A DNA stretch of 64,000 bases. Source: Sphingobium sp. AS12 (GTDB lineage: Bacteria; Pseudomonadota; Alphaproteobacteria; Sphingomonadales; Sphingomonadaceae). The position numbers were made by a program, and so were the translations under genes. The DNA lies in the NCBI RefSeq assembly GCF_019097845.1, contig NZ_JAHRGM010000011.1, forward strand, positions 1 to 64,000, in the 5' to 3' direction. The notes beneath the pieces were generated by a model. It worked only from the letters and a program-made list of their open reading frames with translations, had not been told where the DNA came from and searched no databases. Positions 1-9,029 of this stretch are shown piece by piece (positions within the stretch are counted from its first letter, which is position 1; every line of letters begins with the position of its first letter).

Positions 1-412
1 CGATCTGCTCGCGACTGGCAAGGCTGCGGAACCAGCGATAGGCGTAATTGCCCAGCGGATCGGCGTGCATGATCAGGCTGCGTGGCACATCGCCGCGCCA
101 GTTGGCGACCATCGATGCGCTGCCCCAGGGCGTCGATGCCTCCACCAGATCGGGACGCAGGGCGTCCAGCCGGGCGTGCAACGCCGCTTCGTCATGGAAA
201 TAATGATAGCGCCCGTCGAGCGGGAAGCGGCGACCCGGCACATATTCGATGCGGCCATGATCGCCGAAATATTCCACATGCGCCTGCGCGGCGGGGGCAA
301 GGATGATGACTTCATGGCCGCGCGCAGGACCGGCCAGCATCTTGTGCCGGACATAGGTTTTGACGCCCCCGCCCTGGGGCGCGTAAAAAGCGCATATATC
401 GACGATCCGCAT
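1..412 (-). CDS. Glycosyltransferase family 4 protein, N-terminal part (cut by window edge)
   Basis: The visible 137 residues are the start of a GT-B fold glycosyltransferase. They open with MRIVDICAFYAPQGGGVKTY, the glycine-rich donor/acceptor loop typical of GT4 enzymes, and later include SLIMHADPLGNYAYRWF. The C-terminal nucleotide-sugar domain lies outside the window. It is the last visible gene of a four-gene leftward run with almost no spacing (the upstream gene stops 4 bases before this start). With the second GT4 gene nearby this suggests glycolipid or polysaccharide assembly; the acceptor cannot be told. Confidence 0.85.
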   Translation of the reverse strand, partial: MRIVDICAFYAPQGGGVKTYVRHKMLAGPARGHEVIILAPAAQAHVEYFGDHGRIEYVPGRRFPLDGRYHYFHDEAALHARLDALRPDLVEASTPWGSASMVANWRGDVPRSLIMHADPLGNYAYRWFRSLASREQI

Positions 413-415
413 AAC

Positions 416-961
416 CTAAAGCGCCTTGACCGGGCCGAAGGACAATAGTCCCCGACGATAATTCATGATGATCCGCCCGCGCGTAGGGCCGGTGCCGACG
501 ACCAGCGTGGCCGACGCGGCCTTGGGCTTGCCCATGCCCAGTTTCGGGTTGCCGCCAAAACCGACGCCATCGACCGAAAGCCCGAATTTCCGGTTGCCGT
601 CGCGATCATGCAGCACGCTGACCGCATAACGGCCCGGACCCGGCACACGGACGCAGATTTGCGCGGTATAGCCGTTCTGCGTGGAGCCTTGCCCGACGGG
701 CACCTCGACCCGGCGGAAAATCTTGCCCTGAGAAATCAGGATATTGTCGTCCTGAAGAAAGTCCTGATCATTGGCGGGATAGACTTCCGCCTTCAGGCGA
801 CCTTCGCGATCCTTGAGGCCGACGATGTCGAGGAGCAAGGACGGGCCGTTTTCGCCGGGACGACAGCGTGCCTCCGCCTTACCCAGATCGGGGGTCGAGG
901 GGATGCTCGGCATCGCTGCGGCGGCGATGATGCTGATCGCCCACAGGGTCAGGTTTGTCAT
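416..961 (-). CDS. DUF2141 family exported protein
   Basis: A 181-residue protein with an N-terminal hydrophobic signal-like segment (residues about 5-17) followed by a single domain resembling DUF2141: LKAEVYPANDQDF, then SVLHDRDGNRKFG and GVGFGGNP near the middle and C terminus. DUF2141 proteins are small beta-rich envelope proteins without an established reaction. The start overlaps the stop of the upstream membrane protein gene by 4 bases, so translation is probably coupled. It sits between two glycosyltransferases, so an envelope role is inferred. Confidence 0.75.
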   Translation of the reverse strand: MTNLTLWAISIIAAAAMPSIPSTPDLGKAEARCRPGENGPSLLLDIVGLKDREGRLKAEVYPANDQDFLQDDNILISQGKIFRRVEVPVGQGSTQNGYTAQICVRVPGPGRYAVSVLHDRDGNRKFGLSVDGVGFGGNPKLGMGKPKAASATLVVGTGPTRGRIIMNYRRGLLSFGPVKAL

Positions 962-1896
962 GCCTGCCTCCGCTGTTTGACAAGGCCGTTCAGGCCCAGG
1001 ATCAGCCCGATCAGCAGATGCGCGGCAAGCAGCAGGCTGGCGATCACCGCCAGCACCTCAGCAATTTCCAGCTCACGCCCGACCAAGAATACGGCCACGC
1101 CCGCGAACAGCACATCCTTGTTCGGCACCATCGGCAGGCGGGACAGGACCAGCCGCAACGTCGACAGCATGAACCACCAGCTCAACGCGACATCGGGCAG
1201 CAGCAGGTGCCATAATGTCGCATAGAGCAGCACATTGGCGATGATCCGCGCCAGATGCACCCCCGCCACCATCCGCCGTTCCGGCCACGGCAGGCTAAAC
1301 ACCTTGCGACTGAACAGGATGGGACCAAAAGAGGTCACCACAAGGATGGTGAGCGATATCCCCAGCGCCCGCCCGTCCATCGCCAGCCGCAGCGATGACA
1401 GGAGGGGCAGCGTGAAAAGCAGCATCGCGAGCGTGACGATATTGCCCATCACGCCGGACAATATCGCTGAATCCTTGACCGCGCCAAAGGGCGATCCGGC
1501 CATCGTCACATGCCGTCGCGCCCAGGCGTAGAAATAGACGTCGCCGACATATCCAAGCAGCAGTTCGTTACTGATCCGCTTGCGGAACAGGGCCGACAGG
1601 CCACCGGCGGGGATCGACCATAGCCGATTGAAGATGACCCAATCGCACAGCGGCGTCAGGCTGTATGTCACGGCGAACACCAGCCAGAAAAGCGGGGTGC
1701 GCGGCAGCATGGCGATGAGCTCGTGAAAATCGAACGAGCCGATCTGAACGAATACGACCGCCAGTATCGCAAAGGAGATGAGCGGGCCGAACCATGCCGT
1801 CCAGTTGCGGCCGGACCGCACGAGCGGGGTCGGGTCCAGCATCGCGCCTGTGCCCGGCGCTTGGATCAGCGGGGAAAGGGTATCGGCATGGCTCAT
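958..1896 (-). CDS. Polytopic inner-membrane protein
   Basis: A 312-residue protein with about seven or eight hydrophobic segments (first at residues about 37-55, others through the length, last near 285-305) and a short basic C terminus (KQRRQA). The organisation resembles flippase-like proteins related to the membrane part of lysylphosphatidylglycerol synthase, but no diagnostic motif is visible, so no function is assigned. Four-base overlaps with the genes on both sides mark it as part of the glycosyltransferase operon. Confidence 0.7.
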   Translation of the reverse strand: MSHADTLSPLIQAPGTGAMLDPTPLVRSGRNWTAWFGPLISFAILAVVFVQIGSFDFHELIAMLPRTPLFWLVFAVTYSLTPLCDWVIFNRLWSIPAGGLSALFRKRISNELLLGYVGDVYFYAWARRHVTMAGSPFGAVKDSAILSGVMGNIVTLAMLLFTLPLLSSLRLAMDGRALGISLTILVVTSFGPILFSRKVFSLPWPERRMVAGVHLARIIANVLLYATLWHLLLPDVALSWWFMLSTLRLVLSRLPMVPNKDVLFAGVAVFLVGRELEIAEVLAVIASLLLAAHLLIGLILGLNGLVKQRRQA

Positions 1897-3185
1897 GACA
1901 GCTGCGCCTCCAGAGGGGATTGCGAACAGGGCTTGGCAAAGGTGGCGCGCCGTCGGTGCGGGGGCATTGCCAGCATGTGATGGAACAGCGCGCGATAGGC
2001 AGGGACGGCGCGTTCGATGGTGAACGCCGCTGCCTTTTCGCGGGCGCGCGGGCGGTCCTGCCTATCCCGGTGCGCGGTGCGGATGGCATCGGCGAACGCG
2101 GCTTCATCGCCGCCATCGACCAGCGTGCCGAGCGCGCCGTCATCCAAAAGCGGCGACATGCTCGCGCAGCAGCGGGTGGCGATGATCGGAAGGCCGCACG
2201 CCAGCGCTTCGACCACGACGCCCGGCTGCCCTTCATAGCGGGACGAGAGCAGCAGCACGTCATGGTGAGGCAATTGGTGACGGATATCTGCGCTGAACCC
2301 GGCGAAACGCACCTTCGCCGCGATGCCGAGCCGTTCGGCAAGGCGTTCCAGCCGGAAGCGCGCACGGCCTTCCCCGAAGATGGTCAGCCTGTCGTCCGGC
2401 CCGCTGCCCGCTGCGAAGGCGCGAAGCATCAAAGGATAATCTTTCTGCCGCTCCAGCCGACCGACGGCCACGAAATGCCTGCCTTGTCGCGGCAATGTTG
2501 AAGGCGGTGCTGCAACGGCATCCAGATCGGCCAGCGCCAGCACCGGATTGGGAACGACACGGACGCGGGCGCGATCGACGCGCATCCGCGCCGTCACTTC
2601 CCGCGCCATGGGATCGGACAGGGCAGCGAAATGGTCGATCGCCCTGCCCTGTATGCGCAGCCAAAGGCGATAGAAGGGCCGCATGATCGCCGGCATATCG
2701 GATCGCATCAGGTCGTTGCTGATCTTGGCCAGGATGAGCGGACAGCGCCGCCCAAGCCGCAATTTCAGCAGCACGGCGACGATCGCATAGGCATTGCCTG
2801 CGCAAAACAGAATGTCGGGCCGGTGCGCATCAATGGCGCGCAAGGTGGCGAGCAGGAGGCGGAGGCTCGCCAGATGGCGACCGATCAACGGCCACGATGG
2901 CAGATGTTGGGTGGCGCTGCCAGGCGGCAGGTCATGCTGCATCGGGCCTGCCGGATTGCCGAGCATCAGGCGCACGTCCATCCCGGCCCGCCGCCAGCCC
3001 GTGATCAGCCGCAGCGCAATGCGTTCGACTCCGCCCGGTCCGGGGGCATGAAGAACGACCAGGACATGCGGCGGCGAAACGGCTTCACAATCGCTATCCA
3101 CGATAGCTTTATCGGTCTGCGATAGCGGCTGACTGAAGCACTGCATGACCCGCCAATGTCGGACATTCATAACAAGCTGATGCAC
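1893..3185 (-). CDS. Glycosyltransferase family 4 protein
   Basis: The GT-B layout is clear. An N-terminal Rossmann domain begins at VLVVLHAPGPGGVERIAL (about residue 43). A C-terminal domain carries VGRLERQKDYPLMLRAF, FGEGRARFRLE and the signature SSRYEGQPGVVVEALACG, whose two glutamates are eight apart (EX7E). It should transfer a sugar from a nucleotide-activated donor to a lipid or glycan acceptor. The first 40 residues show no homology-like features, so a start further in is possible. It is the first gene of the leftward operon with the membrane protein, the DUF2141 protein and the partial GT4. Confidence 0.88.
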   Translation of the reverse strand: MHQLVMNVRHWRVMQCFSQPLSQTDKAIVDSDCEAVSPPHVLVVLHAPGPGGVERIALRLITGWRRAGMDVRLMLGNPAGPMQHDLPPGSATQHLPSWPLIGRHLASLRLLLATLRAIDAHRPDILFCAGNAYAIVAVLLKLRLGRRCPLILAKISNDLMRSDMPAIMRPFYRLWLRIQGRAIDHFAALSDPMAREVTARMRVDRARVRVVPNPVLALADLDAVAAPPSTLPRQGRHFVAVGRLERQKDYPLMLRAFAAGSGPDDRLTIFGEGRARFRLERLAERLGIAAKVRFAGFSADIRHQLPHHDVLLLSSRYEGQPGVVVEALACGLPIIATRCCASMSPLLDDGALGTLVDGGDEAAFADAIRTAHRDRQDRPRAREKAAAFTIERAVPAYRALFHHMLAMPPHRRRATFAKPCSQSPLEAQLS

Positions 3186-3277
3186 TATTCGTGACGGAAC
3201 GATGAAGTCTGGACGAATGGCATGTCATGATTGCACCCATCATGAACCCGTCACAAATGTCGGGATATAGGTCGGTC

Positions 3278-4093
3278 ATGTTTGCGCCCCTGATCCTGCC
3301 AGTACTGCTTGCCGTTCAGGGCATTGCAGCGCCGCCGCCGCCTGCGACCAGCGCGCCGGTCACCTTGCGCATAGCCGCCGAGGAAGCGCGGCAGGGCGTC
3401 GCGTCCGATGGCGTCCATATCTATGCCATCGACAATGACCGGATCGGCAAATATCGGATCAGCGACGGCGTGCGTATCGCGCAGTGGAAAGGCGACCGGA
3501 GACTTTTTCCGCATATGAACAGCTGCACGGTGGTAGGCCGCGAACTGATATGCGCGGCGTCCAACTATCCCGCCGTGCCGCAGACCAGCGCCATCGAAAT
3601 CTTCGACACCAAAAGCCTGCGCCATGTCCGCAGCATCAGCCTGGGCATGGGGCCGGGATCGCTGACCGCGCTAGATCGGCATGACGGGACATGGTGGGCG
3701 ATGTTCGCCAATTATGACGGGAAGGGCAAAGAGGCCGACCGCGACCATCGCTACACAACGCTGGTACAGCTTGACGATGATTTCCGGCAACTGCGTGGCT
3801 GGCTGTTTCCCGCCGAGGTGCTGGCGCGCTTTGCCCCTTTCAGCTGTTCGGGCATGAGTTGGGGCGCGGACGGTCAACTTTATGTCACTGGCCACGACAG
3901 GCCGGAGCTATATGTCATACGCCTGCCAAGCGCCGGATCGACGCTGGAACTGCTGGCCACCATCCCTATCGCGACAGAGGGCCAGGCGATCGACTGGGAC
4001 CCCAAGACGCCCCATCGCCTCTGGTCGATCATACGCGGCCAATCGATCATCGCGGCGAGCGAAATTCGCTGGGATGAAAGCATGCACAAATAA
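3278..4093 (+). CDS. Exported beta-propeller-like protein of unknown function
   Basis: I chose the ATG that begins a clear signal peptide (MFAPLILPVLLAVQGIAA); in-frame ATGs at 3227 and 3242 are also possible. The mature protein has repeating beta-rich units such as GVHIYAIDNDRIGKYRISDG, SAIEIFDTKSLRHVRSISLG and GQLYVTGHDRPELYVIRLP, which resemble blades of a propeller. It is divergent from the glycosyltransferase operon across a short intergenic gap. I do not recognise a specific family; a periplasmic binding or scaffolding role is only a guess. Confidence 0.65.
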   Translation: MFAPLILPVLLAVQGIAAPPPPATSAPVTLRIAAEEARQGVASDGVHIYAIDNDRIGKYRISDGVRIAQWKGDRRLFPHMNSCTVVGRELICAASNYPAVPQTSAIEIFDTKSLRHVRSISLGMGPGSLTALDRHDGTWWAMFANYDGKGKEADRDHRYTTLVQLDDDFRQLRGWLFPAEVLARFAPFSCSGMSWGADGQLYVTGHDRPELYVIRLPSAGSTLELLATIPIATEGQAIDWDPKTPHRLWSIIRGQSIIAASEIRWDESMHK

Positions 4094-4299
4094 GTGCGAA
4101 CGGGTAGCATCGTGATGAAAAAAGCCGCATTCCCGGACTTGGGAAGGCAAAACTGGGCACTGAGCGGCTGAACATGGTCGACGGGCTTCTCTTCCGTCAC
4201 CCGCTACATGATAGAAATCTGAACGAATGGCATCTTCGGGGAAAGGGAAATTCTGCGCCGAGCGGCGAGAAGTGGCGCACAGCCGCCCCGCCCCCAAAC

Positions 4300-4334
4300 A
4301 AAAAAGGGGCCGCCGGGCAGGCGACCCCTTCTTT
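4300..4334 (-). terminator. Rho-independent terminator of the cold-shock protein gene
   Basis: Read leftward, a GC-rich stem (GGGGTCGCC pairing with GGCGGCCCC, one G-U pair) is followed by a run of six T. It lies about 35 bases past the stop of the leftward cold-shock gene, the right place and direction for its terminator. Confidence 0.8.
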
Positions 4335-4366
4335 ATCCTCTCCCGCGAAAGCGGAAGTGTGGCCGT

Positions 4367-5209
4367 TCAGTCGGCCTTGGGCTGGAGGTTGACGGCGGCA
4401 TATTTGCCGCGACGGTCGACTTCCAGTTCAAAGTCCAGACGGTCGCCTTCATTGAGGGCGGCCATGCCGGCGCGTTCGACGGCGCTGATGTGGACGAAGG
4501 CGTCGGGCTGGCCGTCATCGCGCTGAATGAAGCCAAAGCCCTTCATCGCGTTGAAGAATTTGACCGTGCCGCTGGCGCGTTCGCCGGTCAGCTGACGCTG
4601 CGGGCCACCACGATCGCCACCGGGCGCACCGAAACCACCGGCGCGGGGTTCGCGCGGTTCGCGCGGCGGGCCGCGATCGGTGACGGGGAGCGGTTCGCCT
4701 TCGATCTTGAGATCGGTCGCCGACACCTTGCCGCCACGATCGACCAGGGTGAAGCCCAGCTGCTGCCCTTCGGCCAGACCGGTCAGGCCAGCCTGCTCGA
4801 CAGCGCTGATGTGAACGAACACGTCCTCACCACCGTCATCACGGACGACGAAGCCGAAGCCCTTTTGACCGTTGAAGAATTTGACGACGCCCGTGCCTTC
4901 GCCAACGACCTGCGCGGGCATACCGCGACCACCGCCGCCGCCGCCGCCAAAACCGCCACCGCCGCCGAAGCCGCCGCGATTGCCACCACCGGCAAAGCCG
5001 CCGCCAGCAGGACGATCGCCACCGCCGAAGCCGCCGCGATCCCCGCCGAAGCCACCGCCGCCGCCGAAGCGGTCACCGCCACCGAAGCCGCCACCAAAAC
5101 CACCGCGACCACCGCCGCCGCCAGCGCCCTGATCGTAGAAATTGTCGTCGCCGAAACCGTCGCGCTTGTCCTTGCCGCGCCCGCCGCGGCGACCTCTGTC
5201 AAAACTCAT
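4367..5209 (-). CDS. Glycine-rich protein with two cold-shock domains
   Basis: The first ~100 residues are almost entirely glycine with phenylalanine, arginine and aspartate (RGG/FGG-type repeats). They are followed by two complete cold-shock domains: the first around residues 105-170 (GVVKFFNGQKGFGFV, DVFVHISAV) and the second around 212-278 (GTVKFFNAMKGFGFI, AFVHISAV). Both RNP motifs are intact in each. Cold-shock domains bind single-stranded RNA or DNA, and the RGG-like tail probably adds nonspecific RNA binding or promotes condensation. At 280 residues it is four times the length of CspA. It is a single-gene unit with its own terminator. Confidence 0.88.
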   Translation of the reverse strand: MSFDRGRRGGRGKDKRDGFGDDNFYDQGAGGGGGRGGFGGGFGGGDRFGGGGGFGGDRGGFGGGDRPAGGGFAGGGNRGGFGGGGGFGGGGGGGRGMPAQVVGEGTGVVKFFNGQKGFGFVVRDDGGEDVFVHISAVEQAGLTGLAEGQQLGFTLVDRGGKVSATDLKIEGEPLPVTDRGPPREPREPRAGGFGAPGGDRGGPQRQLTGERASGTVKFFNAMKGFGFIQRDDGQPDAFVHISAVERAGMAALNEGDRLDFELEVDRRGKYAAVNLQPKAD

Positions 5210-5461
5210 GCCCTGTTAGTCACTTTCGCTTCGCCCCAAGACCAATCGGACAAACATGTCGGGCGAATGACATGCACAATCCACCGCAAAGGCGCGGTTT
5301 GGGAATCACTATATCAACTTTTCGGGGGAGCGCGAATGTTTTTACAGGCTCGCTTTCCGGTGCGACTTCGGCTGACCGCACGCCCCTGTCGAACTATCCT
5401 GTCGCACCATCGGCAAAGCCTTTGATTGCGATATCCCCGCTTTGCCCATAGAGGGGAAGCC

Positions 5462-6079
5462 ATGACCGTCCATTTCCATGAAGAAGATCTGCCCGCTGGC
5501 GTGCTTGCCCCCGGTCCGATCGCCGTCGACTCCGAAACCATGGGGCTGATCACCCCCCGCGATCGCCTGTGCGTAGTGCAGATCAGCGATGGCAAGGGCG
5601 ATGAACATCTGGTGCGTTTTGCCGCCGGATCGGACTATGCCGCGCCCAATCTGCGCGCCGTGCTGGCCGACCCGGAACGGCTGAAACTCTATCATTTCGG
5701 GCGTTTCGACATCGCCGCGATCAAATATTATCTGGGCGTGGTGGCAGCGCCTGTCTATTGCACCAAGATCGCGTCTCGCCTGATCCGCACCTATACAGAC
5801 CGCCATGGCCTGAAAGAACTGGTGCGCGAATTGCTGGGGCAGGACATCAGCAAGCAGCAGCAGTCGAGCGACTGGGGCAACCCGACCCTGACGGACGCGC
5901 AGAAGGATTATGCAGCGTCGGACGTACGCTTCCTCCATGCGCTACGCACCGAGTTGAACAAAAGGCTGGAGCGCGAAGGGCGGATGGAACTGGCGCAGGC
6001 CTGTTTCGATTTCCTGCCGCATCGTGCCGAACTCGACCTGGCAGGATGGCCGGAGATCGACATCTTCTCCCATATGTAA
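5462..6079 (+). CDS. rnd: Ribonuclease D-like 3'-5' exonuclease
   Basis: DEDDy exonuclease motifs are in order: DSETMGL (Exo I, D and E), HFGRFDIAAI (Exo II) and YAASDVRFL (Exo III, Y and D). At 205 residues it is the short form without HRDC domains, as usual in alphaproteobacteria. It should trim the 3' ends of tRNA precursors and other structured RNAs. I chose the ATG at 5462 because GAGGGGA sits just upstream; an upstream in-frame start at 5426 would add residues not seen in the family. Confidence 0.9.
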   Translation: MTVHFHEEDLPAGVLAPGPIAVDSETMGLITPRDRLCVVQISDGKGDEHLVRFAAGSDYAAPNLRAVLADPERLKLYHFGRFDIAAIKYYLGVVAAPVYCTKIASRLIRTYTDRHGLKELVRELLGQDISKQQQSSDWGNPTLTDAQKDYAASDVRFLHALRTELNKRLEREGRMELAQACFDFLPHRAELDLAGWPEIDIFSHM

Positions 6080-6100
6080 GCGAATCGGGTAGTCGTCATC

Positions 6101-6748
6101 ATGTCCGTCCAGGCCGATCAGCAACGCGATGTGCGCCGCCACTGGGCGCGGCCGGGGGGGAGCCATGACCGGCTGGTCGGCACGCTCAAAAACTGGCTGC
6201 CGGTCGCGGTCGGCGTGCTGAGCGCGCTGCTGGCGACCGCGCCCTTTACCGGCGGCGACAAGGTCAGCTTCGTTCTGGACAAGAATAAGGTCGAAGTCGC
6301 CAAGGAACGGATGCGCGTGACCGAGGCGCTCTATCGCGGGCAGGACAGCAAGGGGCAGCCCTTTTCCCTGCGTGCGGGGTCCGCGGTGCAGAAAAGCTCG
6401 CGCGAGCCGATCGTCGATCTGAACAGCATGTCCGCGCGCATATTGCTGTCGGACGGCCCCGCCGTGCTGAGCGCGCAAAAGGGCCGCTATGACATGGAGA
6501 CGGAGCGGGTCGGGATCGAAGGGCCGGTACAATTCGAGGCGGCGGGCGGATACCGCCTGACTACCCGCGACGTCGGCATTGACCTCAAAACCCGGCGGAT
6601 GCGCAGCGCGGGCCGGGTCGACGGGCGCATCCCGATCGGCACGTTCAGCGCCGACCATCTGGAAGCGGACATGGGCGCACGGACGGTAACATTGAATGGC
6701 CGGGCCAGCTTGCGCATCGAACAAAATGGCCTCAAAGGGCGGAACTGA
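6101..6748 (+). CDS. lptC: LPS export ABC transporter periplasmic protein LptC
   Basis: A 215-residue bitopic protein: a cytoplasmic head, one membrane segment at about residues 31-48, and a periplasmic beta-jellyroll (KVEVAKERMRVTEALYRG, then VDLNSMSARILLSDGPAVLSAQKG and NLEADMG-like strands near the end). LptC links the inner-membrane LptBFG transporter to LptA in the LPS bridge. It is followed by lptA with a stop/start overlap (TGATG), so the two are coupled. Confidence 0.88.
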   Translation: MSVQADQQRDVRRHWARPGGSHDRLVGTLKNWLPVAVGVLSALLATAPFTGGDKVSFVLDKNKVEVAKERMRVTEALYRGQDSKGQPFSLRAGSAVQKSSREPIVDLNSMSARILLSDGPAVLSAQKGRYDMETERVGIEGPVQFEAAGGYRLTTRDVGIDLKTRRMRSAGRVDGRIPIGTFSADHLEADMGARTVTLNGRASLRIEQNGLKGRN

Positions 6749-7299
6749 TGAAAACCTCCTATCTTCTGCTGTCGATCGGCTGCGTGAGCGTCGCTGGGCT
6801 GATGTTCGCGGGTGCGGGCGCTCAGGTGATTGGCAATCATAACAGCAACGCGCCGGTCAATTTCACCGCCGACCGGATCGAGGTGCAGGACCGCGCCGAC
6901 CGTGTCGTCGTGTCCGGCAATGTCGAGGTGACGCAGGCGGGCATGACGCTCAACGCCGCGCGCATGACGGTAGCCTATCGCAACCAGCCGGGCGGTGGCA
7001 CGGGCGGGGTGGAGATCGACCGGATCGACGCATCGGGCAATGTCGTGGTGACCAAGGCTGACCAGACCGCACGCGGCAATGTCGCCATTTACGACCTCAA
7101 CAGCAAGCTGATCACCATGCTGGGCAATGTCGCGCTGACCCAAGGGTCCAACCGGCTGACCGGCGGACGACTGGTGATGGACCTCAACACCGGGCGTTCG
7201 ACGGTCGACGGCCGCGCGTCGGGCGGCGGTGCCGGCGTTACGGGCAGCGCCGGTGGCCGGGTGACGGGGACATTCTCGGTGCCGCAGCGGCAGAATTAA
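6748..7299 (+). CDS. lptA: LPS transport periplasmic protein LptA
   Basis: A signal peptide (about residues 1-25) precedes an OstA/LptA domain: NFTADRIEVQDRADRVVVSGNVEVTQAGMTL, followed by repeating 'GNV' strands (GNVVVTKADQTARGNVAIYD, GNVALTQGSNRLTGG). LptA forms the periplasmic bridge that carries lipopolysaccharide to LptDE. The stop of lptC overlaps its start. The C-terminal 35 residues are glycine-rich and disordered-looking. The lptB gene that often follows is not found here. Confidence 0.9.
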   Translation: MKTSYLLLSIGCVSVAGLMFAGAGAQVIGNHNSNAPVNFTADRIEVQDRADRVVVSGNVEVTQAGMTLNAARMTVAYRNQPGGGTGGVEIDRIDASGNVVVTKADQTARGNVAIYDLNSKLITMLGNVALTQGSNRLTGGRLVMDLNTGRSTVDGRASGGGAGVTGSAGGRVTGTFSVPQRQN

Positions 7300-7421
7300 G
7301 CACAGGCGTTGCGCGGTTTCTGTGACGCGACGAACCGTTTGTCGGCGGGGTTGATCCAGAGTGGAGACCCTGTAACAATCAGGGATTGCACATTTTTAAT
7401 TGCGCTGCGATAAGCTGCTCC

Positions 7422-7592
7422 ATGACATTGGCGGCAATCGTTCTAGTGATATTCGCCATTGCGCTCTGTAGCGCCATTCTGAGCGCGCGCCGCTGGAACA
7501 TGACCATCGGCGTCATCAGTGGCCTGGCGGTCGGCCTGGCCAGCTGGGCCGTAGCCTCGATCGGCATCGTGATCTGGTTTTCCAAAGGCTAG
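7422..7592 (+). CDS. Small two-span membrane protein (hypothetical)
   Basis: A 56-residue frame beginning MTLAAIVLVIFAIAL has two hydrophobic stretches (residues about 3-20 and 28-52) separated by the basic turn SARRWN. No family is recognised. An overlapping frame on the other strand is less protein-like. It stands alone between lptA and the leftward phosphatase gene. Coding status is uncertain. Confidence 0.4.
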   Translation: MTLAAIVLVIFAIALCSAILSARRWNMTIGVISGLAVGLASWAVASIGIVIWFSKG

Positions 7593-7627
7593 GCGGGCGC
7601 GAAGAGGCGGGACTTGTGCCTATCGCT

Positions 7628-8218
7628 TCAAGGCCGGGCATCCCATTGGACCAGCGTCACGCCGCCGTCCGCATCGAGCGCCAACTCTCCGAACGCCCCC
7701 GTCCGCAGTTTGAGCGAGCCTAGCGGCAAACCCGCAGCCAGCAGCGCGAAGCGCGCGGCGCCATTGCTGGTAACGAGCAGGTCGATCCCCTCCCCACCTT
7801 CAGCGAAATAAGCGCGCCAGGCCGCGATACGCGCGTCGGCGTCCACGATCCAGTCGACAGGGGCGATGGCGCGTTCGTCCCAGTCGGCGATCGCCTGCGC
7901 CCCGATGCGGGCCAGCACCTGTGCCTCCGGGTGGCCTTCGTCGGGACCATGGTCGATCTCGCCCAGCCAGTCGCGCGTGCCGTCGGGCGCATGGCCGGTG
8001 GCGTCGGCGATCGCCTGCGCGGTTTGCCGGGCACGCAGCAGCGGGCTGGTGAGCAGCCGGGTGATGGCAAAGTCCTGTGCGGCAAACCATGCGCCCAGCC
8101 GCTGCGCCTGCGCATGGCCGCTCTCGACCAGCGGCAGGTCGGTGCGCGATCCAATGCGGCAGGCCTGCGCGCTACTGGCAAAGGTGTTGCCGTGGCGGAT
8201 GATGAACAGGCGGCGCAT
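7628..8218 (-). CDS. Histidine phosphatase superfamily protein
   Basis: It starts MRRLFIIRHGNTF, the RHG catalytic motif of the phosphoglycerate mutase/acid phosphatase superfamily. The rest fits the fold (LVESGHAQAQRLGAWF, LTSPLLRARQTAQAIA, then a second conserved region LLVTSNGAARF). The usual second catalytic histidine near this last position is replaced by asparagine (SNGA instead of SHG), which could alter activity. It follows kdsB by a few bases and probably shares its transcript. Confidence 0.82.
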   Translation of the reverse strand: MRRLFIIRHGNTFASSAQACRIGSRTDLPLVESGHAQAQRLGAWFAAQDFAITRLLTSPLLRARQTAQAIADATGHAPDGTRDWLGEIDHGPDEGHPEAQVLARIGAQAIADWDERAIAPVDWIVDADARIAAWRAYFAEGGEGIDLLVTSNGAARFALLAAGLPLGSLKLRTGAFGELALDADGGVTLVQWDARP

Positions 8219-8222
8219 GGCG

Positions 8223-9029
8223 TTAAGGGGGCGTCGGGTCGCCATGCCGGGCGATCAGCGCCTCGACACGGCTGATGTCCGCTTCGGTATCGATCCCGCT
8301 GCTGTCGAACAGCGGCGGATCGACCGCCACGGTCGTGACCGGGATGCCCAATTCCAGCAGGCGGAGCTGTTCCAGCCCTTCCAGATTTTCGAGCGCCGTG
8401 GGCGGGCAAGCCTCGAACGCGCGCAGAGCGTCCAGCGCATAGCCATAAAGGCCGACATGCCGCCACACCGGCGATACGGGCTGGCTGACGCGCAGGGCGT
8501 CCTCCCCTCTGATGGCAGGGATGATATTTTTGGAGAACCACAAGGCCCGGCCATCGGGCGCGCGGGCGCAGCAGGTGCCGCTGAAGGGGGAGCGGGTCTT
8601 GTGATCGCGCAGGGCATCGAGCGCGGCCCAATCGAGCGCGATCACCGGGGTGGCGACCTGAGCGCCCGCATCCAGCGCGGCGAGAACCGCGCCGAGCGCG
8701 CCCTGCGGCTGGAAGGGGGAATCGCCCTGGAGGTTGACGACGAAGCGCGGCGGGGTGGCCTGCGCCAGCGCAGCGGCCAGCGCCCGGCCCGATCCGGTAG
8801 CAATGGCGCTGTCGGTCATCACGGCGTCACAGCCGATGGCGCGGGCATGATCGGCGATGGCGTCGTCATCAGTGGCCACGATCAGCGTCACCCCGTCCCG
8901 CGTGCCGATAGCGGCGCGGGCCATGGCGATGGTGCGATGGAGCAGGGTGCGCCCGGCGATCAGGCGCAGCGGCTTGCGCGGCAGGCGGGACGACCCCGCC
9001 CGCGCGGGAATGACGACAAGCTGGTTCAG
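8223..9029 (-). CDS. kdsB: 3-deoxy-manno-octulosonate cytidylyltransferase
   Basis: KdsB activates KDO as CMP-KDO for lipid A core assembly. The nucleotide-binding start VVIPARAGSSRLPRKPL is intact, as are NLQGDSPFQPQ (metal/KDO site; the usual form is QGDEP) and WRHVGLYGYALDALRAF. Homology begins right after the stop of the upstream kdsD gene. The only start codon fitting that junction is CTG at 9029, overlapping the kdsD TGA as CTGA; the nearest in-frame ATG (9092) lies deep inside kdsD and would add 21 unrelated residues. Grouping with kdsD fits a KDO biosynthesis unit. Confidence 0.9.
   Translation of the reverse strand: MNQLVVIPARAGSSRLPRKPLRLIAGRTLLHRTIAMARAAIGTRDGVTLIVATDDDAIADHARAIGCDAVMTDSAIATGSGRALAAALAQATPPRFVVNLQGDSPFQPQGALGAVLAALDAGAQVATPVIALDWAALDALRDHKTRSPFSGTCCARAPDGRALWFSKNIIPAIRGEDALRVSQPVSPVWRHVGLYGYALDALRAFEACPPTALENLEGLEQLRLLELGIPVTTVAVDPPLFDSSGIDTEADISRVEALIARHGDPTPP

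Noticed and set aside
4490..5425. Rightward frame rich in Ala/Thr across the cold-shock gene
   Set aside because: It is the antisense of the glycine-rich tail; repeats reflect GGC/GCC codons only.
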